Assembly (NCBI RefSeq): GCF_006228385.1
Contig: NZ_CP039853.1
Span: 62,001-126,000 of the forward strand
DNA: 64,000 bases
Reading direction: 5' to 3'
Source: Salinimonas iocasae
Lineage (GTDB): Bacteria > Pseudomonadota > Gammaproteobacteria > Enterobacterales > Alteromonadaceae
This document shows positions 7,878 to 16,888 of this stretch, piece by piece. Positions within the stretch are counted from its first letter, which is position 1, and every line of letters starts with the position of its first letter. The translations under genes and the position numbers were made by a program. The notes below the pieces were generated by a model that worked only from the letters and a program-made list of their open reading frames with translations, searched no databases and was not told where the DNA came from.

Positions 7878-8668
7878 TCAAGTGGATAATAGTCATTCTG
7901 GGCTTAGTCGCAGCGGGCTTTGGTGTTAGCCATTTTTTTCACACACCAGAGGATCTTTCAAAAATTCCATGGGAACAAATGGTAGAGCCTGGTTCACTGA
8001 GCAAAGCGCATGCGTTTTTGGCGGATGACTGCTTGAGTTGTCACACGCCAGTAGAAGGCGTTGAGCGCGACAAGTGTGTGGCCTGTCATGCAAATGATAC
8101 GCATATCGTCGCGCGTCAACCTACTGCGTTTCACGCCGACATAACAGAATGTGCTAGTTGTCATACTGAGCATCAAGGTGAAGATGCTAAGATTTCACTG
8201 ATGAACCATATTGCATTGGTCGATATTGGGTTCAATATGCTCCCCAACCCAAACGTGCCGTTTGACGAAGGCGCAGCCACGATGGCTTTTTTAGAAAATG
8301 TTCTAGCGAATAAGCAAACGGCTGATCCCCTATTTGTGCATCCCGACGTCAGTGATAAAGAAGCATTATTGAATTGTTCACAGTGCCACAGCAACGATGA
8401 TCGCCACTTTACGTTGTTCGGAGAGGATTGCGTGCAATGCCACAGTACAGACAAGTGGTCACTGCCGACGTTTATTCACCCCTCGAGTCAATCTCGTGAT
8501 TGCAATCAATGTCATGAAGCGCCGCCCAGTCACTACATGCAACATTTTAAAATGATTTCCGCCAAAGTCGCTGGCGAGCCAAAAGCCAAAGTGGAGGCGT
8601 GTTATGCCTGTCATCAATCGACTTCCTGGAACGATATTAAGCGTGCCGGCTGGTACAAGCATCATTAA
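7874..8668 (+). CDS. Membrane-anchored seven-heme cytochrome c
   Basis: 264 residues, ATG overlapping the previous stop (ATGA). An uncleaved N-terminal anchor (IIVILGLVAAGFGVSHFF) is followed by seven CxxCH heme sites, starting at Cys53, 68, 93, 168, 186, 210 and 243. Many further His residues (e.g. 76, 87, 100, 156, 178, 202, 220) can serve as distal ligands, as in bis-His multiheme cytochromes. The 70-residue gap between hemes 3 and 4 suggests two heme lobes (3 + 4). It faces the periplasm and probably accepts electrons from the adjacent cytochrome b. The final acceptor (a metal ion, or a periplasmic enzyme) is not shown by the sequence. Confidence 0.85.
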   Translation: MIKWIIVILGLVAAGFGVSHFFHTPEDLSKIPWEQMVEPGSLSKAHAFLADDCLSCHTPVEGVERDKCVACHANDTHIVARQPTAFHADITECASCHTEHQGEDAKISLMNHIALVDIGFNMLPNPNVPFDEGAATMAFLENVLANKQTADPLFVHPDVSDKEALLNCSQCHSNDDRHFTLFGEDCVQCHSTDKWSLPTFIHPSSQSRDCNQCHEAPPSHYMQHFKMISAKVAGEPKAKVEACYACHQSTSWNDIKRAGWYKHH

Positions 8669-8680
8669 GGGGGAGAAACT

Positions 8681-9904
8681 GTGATCACAAATTCCATTGC
8701 GCTGGCAACCTCACTGTTGGTAGCAATAGTATTGTTTCTGCCTCGCCTACGACAATCTGTCCAATGGCGAGCGACAGTAACACCGCTGGCTTCAATTATT
8801 GGCAGTGGCTTTTTGATCATTGCACCACTGCTGCATTCGGTAATGGGTAAATGGGCGCTACTGGGCATTATTTTATTGTCGACTCTGGCATATTTGTTGG
8901 GTTCAGTCATTCGCTTCAATATACGTCATGCAGAGCCTGAGCTTGCTCGCAATTCACACGGCAGTATCGCAACGCTTGAGAAAGCCAGTCAATGGGCCCT
9001 CGGTGCTGCATACGCAATTTCTGTGGCGTTTTACATTAGCTTGTTTGCCGCGTTTGTCTTTGACCGCTTTGCTATTGACGATACAACGCTCATCAAATTG
9101 TTTACCAGTGGGCTGCTTGTCATCATTATGTTGGTCGCTTGGCTTCGTGGTGCAAGAGGATTGGAAACCATCGAGTTATTCGCAGTCACAATTAAGTTGG
9201 CGATTATTATTGGTGTACTAACAGCACTAGCAACTTACGATATACAAGTAAAAAGTGCGTGGTTTAAACATGAGGCGATACAATCCCTCAGCCATTTTGA
9301 AACCCTTAGCATGCTTGCCGGTATGCTCATGGTGACACAAGGGTTCGAAACCACGCGTTTTATGGGCAATAGCTATAATGCAGAGCAGCGTATTAAAGCG
9401 GGACGATATGCCCAGTGGATTGCCATTTTCCTTTACGTTGTTTTTATTGGTTTAACCTGTCCCATTTTTCTCGATTTTCCGATAACCGAACTGAATGAAA
9501 CAACCATTAGCTATACCCTGGGTCAAGCCATTTGGGTATTGCCGATATTATTACTTGTGGCCGCGACGGCAAGCCAGTTAAGTGCCGCATTAGCCGATAC
9601 CATAGGTGGCGGTGGTTTGCTAAAAGAGCTCTTCCATTTATCTATATCTCCTCAGTTTTATTATGTTCTTGTCATCGCGATTGCCGGCATATTAGTTTGG
9701 TCATCCAACGTATTTGAAATCATTAATCTCGCGTCAAAGGGATTTGCACTTTATTACCTTATACAAACACTCATCGCATTCAAGCTAGTACTACTGCGCC
9801 CCAAAGAACAACGCTTCAAATCGCTTCAATTGCTTGGTATTTCCGCGATTGTTGTTTCCTTATCCTTTGTGATTGGCTGGTCGATACCAGCACCGCACAG
9901 TTAA
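8681..9904 (+). CDS. APC-superfamily-like membrane transporter
   Basis: 407 residues from GTG (8681), preceded by AAGGGGGAGAAACT, a strong ribosome site. About eleven hydrophobic spans cover nearly the whole protein. The early helix TPLASIIGSGFLIIAPLL carries the GxG break typical of APC-fold transporters (amino-acid/polyamine/cation), but the remainder is divergent and the substrate cannot be named. It follows the heptaheme cytochrome by 12 bp and is clearly in the same operon, which makes a supporting transport role (cofactor precursor, metal ligand) possible but unproven. Confidence 0.6.
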   Translation: MITNSIALATSLLVAIVLFLPRLRQSVQWRATVTPLASIIGSGFLIIAPLLHSVMGKWALLGIILLSTLAYLLGSVIRFNIRHAEPELARNSHGSIATLEKASQWALGAAYAISVAFYISLFAAFVFDRFAIDDTTLIKLFTSGLLVIIMLVAWLRGARGLETIELFAVTIKLAIIIGVLTALATYDIQVKSAWFKHEAIQSLSHFETLSMLAGMLMVTQGFETTRFMGNSYNAEQRIKAGRYAQWIAIFLYVVFIGLTCPIFLDFPITELNETTISYTLGQAIWVLPILLLVAATASQLSAALADTIGGGGLLKELFHLSISPQFYYVLVIAIAGILVWSSNVFEIINLASKGFALYYLIQTLIAFKLVLLRPKEQRFKSLQLLGISAIVVSLSFVIGWSIPAPHS

Positions 9905-9920
9905 TAGAGGACAGAGGCTA

Positions 9921-10214
9921 ATGCAATCCGCAAAAACATGTTCGCCAGCAGTTCGCGTCGCAAATTTTCACGCATCACTCATTGAAACTGCGTGGGAGTT
10001 AACCCAGCGTTGTCGCAAAAAGTATGATTTCAAACATATTGGTTTGGCCGGAGGCGTCTTCCAAAACCGCATTTTATGCGATGGCCTAGCTGAACGTTTT
10101 GCACAATCAGACATTCCTGTTGTTATTCCAAGCAGTTTACCTTTAAACGATGCAGCAATAAGTGTCGGGCAAATTCACGAATATTGCTCAAGGAGATCAT
10201 CACGAAAGGCATAG
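9921..10214 (+). pseudogene. hypF: HypF C-terminal fragment (end of the Kae1-like carbamoyltransferase domain)
   Basis: 97 residues that match only the last part of HypF: FHASLIETAWELTQ, then GLAGGVFQNRILCDGLAERF, and finally PLNDAAISVGQ (normally PxNDGGLxxGQ). Full HypF is ~750 residues with acylphosphatase, zinc-finger, YrdC-like and Kae1-like domains; all of these upstream parts are absent. The fragment has its own ATG with an upstream AGAGG, so it may be translated. HypF normally carbamoylates HypE, whose gene follows and overlaps. No hydrogenase structural gene is in the window. A relic of a hyp operon is the simplest reading; a retained HypE-binding stub is the alternative. Confidence 0.75.
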
Positions 10215-11254
10215 AGCGTAATAATCGAGCATCATCAGAACCGTTGGACACCGATACTATTCGGTTAGCGCAAGGCAATGGTGGAATATTGACCAAAAAA
10301 CTTATTAATGATGTGTTTAAAAATACTGCCAATAAAGAACTAGATCTGTTACACGACGCGGCTTCGGTAACCTTCGCCGGTCCCTTTCTGAGTATGACAA
10401 CCGATAGCTTCGTTGTCTCACCTTACACATTTCCAGGTGGCAATGTGGGGGCATTAAGTATTTACGGTACCGTGAATGATCTGGCTGTCGTTGGCGCGAC
10501 CCCTCGGTATATCAGTACTGCATTCATTATTGAAGAAGGCTTTTCGATGACGGCTCTCAAGGAGGTTGTCCATAAAATGCATCAAGCTGCTGTAGAAACC
10601 AATGTGTCCATAATAACGGGAGATACTAAAGTCGTTCCAAAGGGATTCGGTGGTGGCGTTTATATCAATACAACGGGTGTGGGTGACAGCCAAGAAACAC
10701 CAATTTGGGATACGAGTCTTATAAGGCCGGGCGATCATGTACTTGTCAGTGGCTCTGTTGGCGATCACGGTGCTTGCGTATTACTGGCGCGTGAGGACTA
10801 TGGGTTGCATGGCCAATTAAAGTCCGACTGTGCCAGCGTTTTCCCGTTAGTCAATGCAATCAGAGACTTAGAAGGCGTTCGTTTTGTCCGAGACCCAACG
10901 CGTGGAGGACTATCAGTGTTACTCCATGACGTGGCAACTGAAACGGGTTTCAATATCGAGCTAATTGAAAATAACATTCCGGTGCGTCCAGAGGTCGCAA
11001 GCGTGTGTGACATTCTAGGCTTTGATCCTTTCGTTTTGGCTTGTGAGGGACGCGTTATTGCAATTGTCAGTCCCGATATTAGCAGCGAAGTACTCACTCA
11101 TTGGCGGGGTATAAAAAACGGTGAAAATGCCCAACATATTGGTGTTATATCAAAAAATACAGACTTAAAGGGCCGCGTGTCGATTATTACGCCAATGGGA
11201 GGGCGACGCTTCATGAGTGAACTTGAAGATGAGCCACTTCCACGGATCTGTTGA
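10184..11254 (+). CDS. hypE: HypE, carbamoyl-dehydratase of [NiFe]-hydrogenase cyanide-ligand synthesis
   Basis: Complete HypE-type AIR-synthetase fold: glycine-rich start LAQGNGGILT, TTDSFVVSPYTFPGGNVG, the VNDLAVVGATP helix, TGDTKVVPKG, VRDPTRGGL, and the C-terminal tail ending PRIC, whose Cys carries the thiocarbamate that is dehydrated to thiocyanate. All catalytic landmarks are present. The start is uncertain: the frame opens with TTG at 10184 inside the hypF fragment, another TTG is at 10244, and AAGGAG at 10190-10195 sits between them with no ATG in range. Last gene of the redox operon, ending 11 bp before the copper promoter of module A. In the absence of a hydrogenase and of a full HypF its role here is unclear. 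Confidence 0.85.
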   Translation: MLKEIITKGIERNNRASSEPLDTDTIRLAQGNGGILTKKLINDVFKNTANKELDLLHDAASVTFAGPFLSMTTDSFVVSPYTFPGGNVGALSIYGTVNDLAVVGATPRYISTAFIIEEGFSMTALKEVVHKMHQAAVETNVSIITGDTKVVPKGFGGGVYINTTGVGDSQETPIWDTSLIRPGDHVLVSGSVGDHGACVLLAREDYGLHGQLKSDCASVFPLVNAIRDLEGVRFVRDPTRGGLSVLLHDVATETGFNIELIENNIPVRPEVASVCDILGFDPFVLACEGRVIAIVSPDISSEVLTHWRGIKNGENAQHIGVISKNTDLKGRVSIITPMGGRRFMSELEDEPLPRIC

Positions 11255-11265
11255 AGGTTTAGGTG

Positions 11266-11296
11266 TTGACCTGTGAGCGGCTCACAGGTTTATCGT
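11266..11296 (+). promoter_or_regulatory. CueR-type promoter/operator of copper module A
   Basis: TTGACC (11266-11271), a 19-bp spacer and TATCGT (11291-11296). Overlapping it is a perfect 21-bp palindrome at 11269-11289, ACCT-N13-AGGT with inner arms GTGAG/CTCAC. That is the geometry and half-site of CueR operators in front of copA genes. It lies ~78 bp upstream of the merR-type gene and drives merR-copA together, so the regulator should be autoregulated. Confidence 0.8.
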
Positions 11297-11373
11297 ATGA
11301 AGGTGAGAGTAAAACATAGGATTAAAGGCGTGTTGTAGCAGCACAACTATGTTGATAAAGAAGGGGGTTTAAA

Positions 11374-11784
11374 ATGCGGGTAAAACAAATAGCAGATGCA
11401 CTAGATATTAGCGTTGATACCGTACGCTATTATACGCGCATTGGACTTTTGGTCCCAAATAGATCCCACAATGGATACAAGTATTATCGGCCAGCGGATG
11501 TGACGCGACTACGATTCATTTTAAGTGCTCGGTCACTAGGTTTTTCGGTCAATGATATTAAAGAGATCCTAGTTACATCTCCACAAACCAATGCGCCGTG
11601 TCCAACGGTAAGGCGTCTTATTGAAAAGAGGTTGAAAGAGACTGAACAGCGGTATCAGGACATGCATGAACTTAGAGAGCGCATGCGCTTAGCCACTTCA
11701 GAGTGGCAAAACAAACCCGATCAACCTCCAACGGCCGATACGATATGCCATTTAATTGAAGGTTTCACAGCGCTTAAGTCATAA
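11374..11784 (+). CDS. MerR-family metal-responsive regulator (copper module A)
   Basis: 136 residues. N-terminal winged helix (VKQIADALDISVDTVRYYTR, then GLLVPNRSHNGYKYY) and RLRFILSARSLGFSVNDIKEI are standard MerR family. A dimerisation helix follows (~85-110). Metal-site candidates are Cys76 (APCPTV) and Cys125 (TICHLIEG). The pair is more widely spaced than CueR's Cys112/Cys120 and closer to ZntR/CadR/MerR positions. Because the operator is CueR-like and the gene is cotranscribed with a Cu(I) ATPase, copper is the most likely inducer, but another soft metal cannot be excluded. The homologue in module A' is frameshifted, so this may be the only working regulator of that type here. Confidence 0.8.
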   Translation: MRVKQIADALDISVDTVRYYTRIGLLVPNRSHNGYKYYRPADVTRLRFILSARSLGFSVNDIKEILVTSPQTNAPCPTVRRLIEKRLKETEQRYQDMHELRERMRLATSEWQNKPDQPPTADTICHLIEGFTALKS

Positions 11785-11808
11785 CAAGGTTTAAATAGGG
11801 AGTGGTTT

Positions 11809-14157
11809 ATGAATTCTAAAACAGACAGTGCGAAAGCACATGGGTGTTGTAGTGGCGGCGATAAAACATCAACCGCGAACGAAGCGGTTGACACTAAAAC
11901 GCAGACCAGACAGGTGTCTTCCGATGCAGGCGAGATACAACTTAATATTCAAGGGGCGAGTTGTGCCAGTTGCGTCACTAAAATTGAAACAGCCTTAAAA
12001 CAAGTCGCAGGCGTCACCAGCGCAGAAATGAACTTTGCACAGCGTACAGTGCTTATCAATAGTAATGCCTCGCCAAGCGAACTGGTTCGTGCGGTAGAAG
12101 AAGCTGGGTATAACGCAACGCTGGCAAATGCCGATTCTGATGAGGCTGCCATTGAAGAAAAAGAGCAAGCGGATTGGGCATATTATAAAAAGCTAATGCG
12201 ACATATGGTCATTGCATTGTCGCTTGGAGTACCGCTCATGATCTATGGTTTGGTAACCGGGGAAATGAGCGTCAACACGACCACGGAGCGAATTGTATGG
12301 TTGATTATTGGGCTCATGACATTAGGTGTCATGGTGTTCTCTGGTCGTCATTTTTATGTGGGTGCATGGAATTCGTTTAAAAATCATTCGGCCAATATGG
12401 ATACTTTGATAGCCTTGGGTACAGGAACCGCCTGGTTGTACTCGATGACAGTTGTGTTCTTTCCGGGGTATGTCCCTGAAATGGCACGACATGTTTATTT
12501 TGAGGCAACCGCCATGATCATCGGCCTAATTAATTTGGGCCTGGCCCTTGAGATCAAAGCACGCGGTAAAACCTCAGAGGCCATTAAAAGGCTGATAGGC
12601 TTGCAAGCCAAGACTGCACGTGTCATTCGAGATGGCGATGATATTGATATTCCTATTGAAGATGTTTTGCTCAATGATCTTATCCGAGTTCGACCCGGAG
12701 AACGCATTTCTGTAGATGGTGTAGTCGTCGAGGGCCAAACCAGTATTGATGAATCAATGCTAACGGGTGAGCCTATGCCAATTGAGAAGCGAAAAGACGA
12801 TGAGGTTGTGGCCGGTACCATCAACAAATCAGGCTCTATCGTCTTTCGGGCAGAACGCGTGGGAAAAGACACCGCGCTAGCTCAGATCATCAACATGGTA
12901 AAACGTGCACAAAATTCAAAACCACCTATTGGTCGATTGGCAGATGTTATTTCTGCCTATTTCGTGCCGGTTGTTATGATCATTGCCGTAATGAGCGCAC
13001 TAGCGTGGCTCAATTTTGGTCCGGCTCCCGAGGTTGCCTTCGCAATCGTGTCAGCAACCACGGTACTGATTATTGCATGTCCTTGCGCATTAGGTTTAGC
13101 CACGCCGATGTCGGTCATGGTCGGGGTTGGCAAGGCGGCTGAAGCAGGCGTACTTATCCGCAACGGTGAAGCGCTGCAATCTGCTTCGAAAATTACCACA
13201 ATGGTATTAGATAAGACCGGCACCATAACAGAGGGGGCGCCTAAAGTTACCGACGTTGTTATTGCGTCAGCTCACAATCAAGATGACGTGCTTTCGTTAG
13301 CTGCAAGCCTGGAGTCGGGTTCCGAACACCCACTCGCAATGGCGATCGTTGAATCAGCGAAAGAGCAAGGTGTGCCGATCCACTCGGTGACTGATTTTGA
13401 GTCCATTGCAGGGAAGGGCGTAGCGGCAACACTGAATTCTCAGCGTTTGCTATTTGGCAATGAAAAATTGATGAAAGAAAAATCAATAGAACTTCATCAT
13501 TACGTTGATAAAGCGCAGAGGCTGGCCGCAGAGGCTAAAACCCCAATGTATTTCGCGATTGATTCAAAATTAGTTGCCGTCATTGCTGTTGCCGATCCCA
13601 TAAAATCAGACTCAATAGATGCGATTAACCGCCTACAGCACAACGGAATACGTGTGGTGATGTTGACGGGGGACAATCGTATGACTGCAAAAGCCGTTGC
13701 TCGAAAAGCGGGGATTGTTGATTACGTTGCTGAAGTGATGCCAGAAGATAAAGCAAACAAAGTGCTCGAACTTCAACGTGAGGGTGAAATCGTCGGAATG
13801 ACCGGCGATGGGATCAATGATGCGCCCGCCTTAGCCCATGCCAACGTCGGATTTGCTATCGGAACAGGCACTGATGTCGCAATAGAAAGTGCAGATATCA
13901 CGTTGATGCGAGGCTCCTTACATGGGTTAGCGGATGCGATTGCAGTGAGTAAGGCAACGCTGAGAAACATAAAGCAGAATCTCTTCGGAGCATTTATCTA
14001 TAACGTCGCGGGGATCCCATTTGCTGCAGGTGTTTTTTATCCATTTTTAGGCTTACTACTAAGCCCAGTAATTGCCGGTGCAGCGATGGCATTCTCGTCG
14101 TTAACGGTAGTGACCAACGCGAATCGATTACGTTTATTCAAAGCTAAAGAGCACTAG
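11809..14157 (+). CDS. copA: Cu(I)-exporting P1B-type ATPase
   Basis: 782 residues. A Cys-rich leader (HGCCSGGD) precedes one heavy-metal-associated domain with CxxC at Cys52/Cys55. The P-type core shows the actuator motif TGE (~322-324), the metal-translocating CPC (~424-426) in the membrane, the phosphorylation site DKTGT with Asp468, SEHPLA for nucleotide binding, and TGDGINDAP (~665). The CPC motif with downstream MSVMVG, and the C-terminal [16 protein letters not shown] (Cu-ATPase Asn/Met/Ser pattern), point to Cu(I)/Ag(I) export from the cytoplasm. It follows the MerR gene by 24 bp and heads a five-gene helper set. A second ATPase with the same organisation is at 29587-31830 on the other strand. 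Confidence 0.93.
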   Translation: MNSKTDSAKAHGCCSGGDKTSTANEAVDTKTQTRQVSSDAGEIQLNIQGASCASCVTKIETALKQVAGVTSAEMNFAQRTVLINSNASPSELVRAVEEAGYNATLANADSDEAAIEEKEQADWAYYKKLMRHMVIALSLGVPLMIYGLVTGEMSVNTTTERIVWLIIGLMTLGVMVFSGRHFYVGAWNSFKNHSANMDTLIALGTGTAWLYSMTVVFFPGYVPEMARHVYFEATAMIIGLINLGLALEIKARGKTSEAIKRLIGLQAKTARVIRDGDDIDIPIEDVLLNDLIRVRPGERISVDGVVVEGQTSIDESMLTGEPMPIEKRKDDEVVAGTINKSGSIVFRAERVGKDTALAQIINMVKRAQNSKPPIGRLADVISAYFVPVVMIIAVMSALAWLNFGPAPEVAFAIVSATTVLIIACPCALGLATPMSVMVGVGKAAEAGVLIRNGEALQSASKITTMVLDKTGTITEGAPKVTDVVIASAHNQDDVLSLAASLESGSEHPLAMAIVESAKEQGVPIHSVTDFESIAGKGVAATLNSQRLLFGNEKLMKEKSIELHHYVDKAQRLAAEAKTPMYFAIDSKLVAVIAVADPIKSDSIDAINRLQHNGIRVVMLTGDNRMTAKAVARKAGIVDYVAEVMPEDKANKVLELQREGEIVGMTGDGINDAPALAHANVGFAIGTGTDVAIESADITLMRGSLHGLADAIAVSKATLRNIKQNLFGAFIYNVAGIPFAAGVFYPFLGLLLSPVIAGAAMAFSSLTVVTNANRLRLFKAKEH

Positions 14158-14169
14158 GAGAACCTAAAG

Positions 14170-14523
14170 ATGATGTGGATTAATTTGATAGGGTTAGTCG
14201 TGATTGGGCTTATTGTATGGTGGTTTTGGCTTTACCAAACAAAGTCAACTGAAGTACGAGACGGCAGCATCGAAGTCCGCGTGAAAGATGGCGTATATCA
14301 ACCTGCCAATATCACAGTGCCCGCGAATGAGTCTGTACAACTGATGTTCTACAGAGAAGATGCGACCCCCTGTGCGGAAACACTACTAATACCCGAGTTG
14401 GAGATCAGTGAAACATTAGTGCTTAACAAGCGTGTGATGGTCACTATTCCCCCCAAAAAGGCAGGTCGCTATCCGTTTCATTGTCAGATGCAAATGTACC
14501 GTGGCACTTTGGTGATCAAGTGA
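14170..14523 (+). CDS. Membrane-anchored cupredoxin-like protein
   Basis: 117 residues: one N-terminal anchor (INLIGLVVIGLIVWWFWLY), then a single cupredoxin-type beta sandwich. VYQPANITVPANESVQLMF is the typical start strand, TPCAETLLIPEL carries a Cys, and the C-terminal loop FHCQMQMYRG supplies His, Cys and two Met. This domain normally binds one copper on the periplasmic face and is regularly encoded next to CopA ATPases; handing copper on after export is the likely job. 12 bp downstream of copA. The copy in module A' is at 29210-29575. Confidence 0.8.
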   Translation: MMWINLIGLVVIGLIVWWFWLYQTKSTEVRDGSIEVRVKDGVYQPANITVPANESVQLMFYREDATPCAETLLIPELEISETLVLNKRVMVTIPPKKAGRYPFHCQMQMYRGTLVIK

Positions 14524-14569
14524 TTTACCGTTTTCTGAAAACTTAAAAGACACAAAAGCGAGGTGTATT

Positions 14570-14893
14570 GTGAATAAACAAAAATTACCTTTTTGGCGCA
14601 CCCCCAGTGGTTGGTCCGCCATCGGACTTATAGCGGCGGCAAGCTATTTCTTGTTTGTCGAGCATGGTGAACATGTTTTCCCTTATTTACCATACTTGAT
14701 CCTGCTGCTATGCCCAGTGATGCATATCTTTATGCACGGAAGTCATGGTAAAGGGCATGAGACACATACTAACGACGAGCAAACATTTAAAGAGCAAACC
14801 GAAGACAATGATCAATACAGACAAGGTTATATCGAAGGGTTAGAGCAGGCACGCAAGGAAAGACGTAAAACGGAGAGCGACAATGCACGGTGA
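14570..14893 (+). CDS. DUF2933 small membrane protein
   Basis: 107 residues from GTG (14570; GCGAGG eight bases ahead). FWRTPSGWSAIGLIAAASYF and VFPYLPYLILLLCPVMHIFMHG form the two membrane spans that define DUF2933, followed by a His/Gly patch (HGSHGKGHETH) and a charged C-terminus. The function of DUF2933 is not established; it recurs beside CopA and a methyltransferase-like gene, and the His/Met-rich end suggests metal contact. Overlaps the next gene by 11 bp. Confidence 0.8.
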   Translation: MNKQKLPFWRTPSGWSAIGLIAAASYFLFVEHGEHVFPYLPYLILLLCPVMHIFMHGSHGKGHETHTNDEQTFKEQTEDNDQYRQGYIEGLEQARKERRKTESDNAR

Positions 14894-15536
14894 ATCAGAT
14901 TATGGGCTTTGGACGTTAGTCATCATTAACTCCGCAATATTTATCTTTTTTGCGTTTAGTTTCGTCAAGCCGAAGTCAAAAACAGACTGGCGAAGCTTAG
15001 GCGTATTTTCCGCTTTTATCGTGGCGTTATTTACTGAAATGTATGGTTTCCCGCTTACCATCTATTTTTTGTCCGGTTGGTTAGCCGAAAGTTACCCAGG
15101 CGTAGATTTTTTAAGTCACGAAAATGGTCACTTGTGGCATACACTGTTGGGGTTATCTGGCGATGCGCATTGGGATGTACTGCACATCTTGAGTAATGTT
15201 CTCATCGTTTTAGGATTCTTTGTTTTATCTGCTTCGTGGAATGTCCTGCATCACGCGCAAAAAACGAGCAGATTAGCGACCAGCGGTTGGTACGCACGTT
15301 GTCGGCATCCCCAATATGTTGCCTTCATTGTGATCATGTTTGGCTTTTTACTGCAATGGCCAACACTACCCACTTTGCTCATGTTTCCCATTCTCATTGT
15401 TGTCTATGTTCGACTGGCCAAACGCGAAGAGCAGCACGCCGAAACTGAGTTTGGTGATACCTATAGGCAATATAAGCAAGCCACGCCAGGTTGGTTCCCA
15501 CGATTTCTCAATTCAAACGTTTCAAGCCCCGTGTAA
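14883..15536 (+). CDS. Isoprenylcysteine-carboxyl-methyltransferase-like membrane protein
   Basis: 217 residues with about six membrane spans. The C-terminal part has the ICMT/PEMT hallmark: GWYARCRHPQYVAFI (R-HP-Y), then a hydrophobic helix, RLAKREEQHAETEFGDTY and YKQATPGWFPRF. In the family this part binds S-adenosylmethionine or its relic and methylates lipid or prenyl targets; bacterial members next to copper genes have no proven substrate. Translation is coupled to the DUF2933 gene by overlap. Homologue in module A' at 28217-28882. Confidence 0.75.
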   Translation: MHGESDYGLWTLVIINSAIFIFFAFSFVKPKSKTDWRSLGVFSAFIVALFTEMYGFPLTIYFLSGWLAESYPGVDFLSHENGHLWHTLLGLSGDAHWDVLHILSNVLIVLGFFVLSASWNVLHHAQKTSRLATSGWYARCRHPQYVAFIVIMFGFLLQWPTLPTLLMFPILIVVYVRLAKREEQHAETEFGDTYRQYKQATPGWFPRFLNSNVSSPV

Positions 15537-15546
15537 GGATTTCAAA

Positions 15547-15999
15547 ATGAAGAAAGCATTAGTTTCAATATTGTTTGTCGCAGGCGTTTTATCCGCTACC
15601 TTTACGAGTGCTCAGACATCCATGAGTGCCGATGAGATGTTACGCAGTAACGAGCGCGTCATGGATGCATTAATGCAACGCATCCAACGGATCAATGACG
15701 TTTCTGAGAGGCAAACGTTGATTGTTGAGCATATGAAGATGATGGATACCTACTTAACGAGTATTGAGAAGAGGATCCAAAGTGAATCTAATACTGAACA
15801 AAAGATACGATTAAAAGAGACATATAGAAAAGGCCTGCAAAGAAGTCTTGTTCTTATCGAAAGCGGCATATCAGCAAGCGACATTGTTGTGATGGGGAAC
15901 TCGATAGATGAACATTTGTTGTTAATAGAACAAAGAATGACAGTTTTACGATCGTTAATGCAGCAAGTGGTTAATGCCAATAGCGTTTTAAGTAATTAG
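15547..15999 (+). CDS. Exported helical protein of copper module A, function unknown
   Basis: 150 residues; start taken at ATG 15547 (AAGGATTTCAAA ahead) because the signal peptide MKKALVSILFVAGVLSATFTSA begins there. The mature part is almost entirely helical and charged, with Met-containing heptads (MLRSNERVMDALMQRIQRIN; VEHMKMMDTYL; LIEQRMTVLRSLM). Its position between the methyltransferase-like gene and the HMA-like gene matches that of the Met/His-rich protein of module A', so the two may do the same periplasmic job with different composition. Confidence 0.6.
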   Translation: MKKALVSILFVAGVLSATFTSAQTSMSADEMLRSNERVMDALMQRIQRINDVSERQTLIVEHMKMMDTYLTSIEKRIQSESNTEQKIRLKETYRKGLQRSLVLIESGISASDIVVMGNSIDEHLLLIEQRMTVLRSLMQQVVNANSVLSN

Positions 16000-16048
16000 A
16001 GACGTGACTGACATAACTGTGTAGGAAATTAATTTATAGGAGAAAAGT

Positions 16049-16420
16049 ATGAGCGATTTAGATCACAGAGTGGGCGTTTCTGAGGCTAATTTAGTGGTAC
16101 GGCATTTGAAGTTAACCGGCATTACCGACGGTAATTTATTAGCAATTGTTGCTGAAATTGATGGGACCTTTGGTATTGATGCCGTTTCATTTGAAGAAGC
16201 CAAAAACACTTTGCATATCGGCTATGACGCGACCCACTGCAATTTAGATCGCATTGAGACAATCATTCGTGCACACGGTGCAGACATTTCTGATGATTTT
16301 TGGACAAAGATGAAAGAAGGCTACTACCAATTCGTTGACGAAAATATTAGGGAAAATGCGAAACATAAACCGTGGAGCTGCCATCCCGTTCCACCGGGGA
16401 AAAGTCATAAAAAGAAATAG
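16049..16420 (+). CDS. HMA-fold-like small cytosolic protein without CxxC
   Basis: 123 residues, preceded by TAGGAGAAAAGT. Residues ~15-85 follow the beta-alpha-beta-beta-alpha-beta rhythm of heavy-metal-associated domains (LVVRHLKLTGITDGN; IDGTFGIDAVSFEE; TLHIGYDATHCNLDRIE), but the metal-binding CxxC loop is missing. A conserved C-terminal block (WTKMKEGYYQFVDENI, PWSCHPVPPG) is shared almost unchanged with the module A' copy at 27435-27806. I do not recognise a named family; the WSCH element could be the true metal site. Confidence 0.6.
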   Translation: MSDLDHRVGVSEANLVVRHLKLTGITDGNLLAIVAEIDGTFGIDAVSFEEAKNTLHIGYDATHCNLDRIETIIRAHGADISDDFWTKMKEGYYQFVDENIRENAKHKPWSCHPVPPGKSHKKK

Positions 16421-16595
16421 TTTAACTGACCTTTCCCCCAGGGCGAGATCGTGAACAGTTATTAAGCAGTTAAATAATGGATCGATTTGACGATCAGTCC
16501 TAGTCGTGATCATATAGACCCTGTGACGTTTCCCCACTAATTTAATCCACCGATGATGTGAGTTTTCTCTAAACTGAAAGAAAGAGGAAACGACA

Positions 16596-16865
16596 ATGCA
16601 AAAGTCAAAATACAACGAGACACAGATCGTCAAGATCCTGAAAACCAAAGAGTCGGGTATGAAAGTCGCTGATATCTGTCGTCAGTATGGGATCAGTGAG
16701 CAGACGTTTTATCGCTGGCAGTCCAAATACAGTGGTATGGAATCAGGTGATATCAAGCGACTCAAGCTGATGGAAGAGGAAAACCGTAAGCTTAAGCAGT
16801 TGCTTGGTGAAAAAGAACTGGATATTCAGGCACTGAAGGCAGCCCTCGCGGGAAACTATCACTGA
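16596..16865 (+). CDS. IS3-family transposase OrfA
   Basis: 89 residues. The N-terminal helix-turn-helix (ETQIVKILKTKESGMKVADI, CRQYGISEQTFYRW) is the IS3 OrfA DNA-binding motif, and a leucine-zipper helix follows (RLKLMEEENRKLKQLL). It ends at TGA; the OrfB frame is open across this point. Confidence 0.9.
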   Translation: MQKSKYNETQIVKILKTKESGMKVADICRQYGISEQTFYRWQSKYSGMESGDIKRLKLMEEENRKLKQLLGEKELDIQALKAALAGNYH

Positions 16866-16888
16866 GTCGCGCGCATCGTCGCCAGGCA

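Noticed and set aside
11949..13486. Antisense frames inside the first copA
   Set aside because: Shadow frames of a strongly conserved ATPase; no start context.
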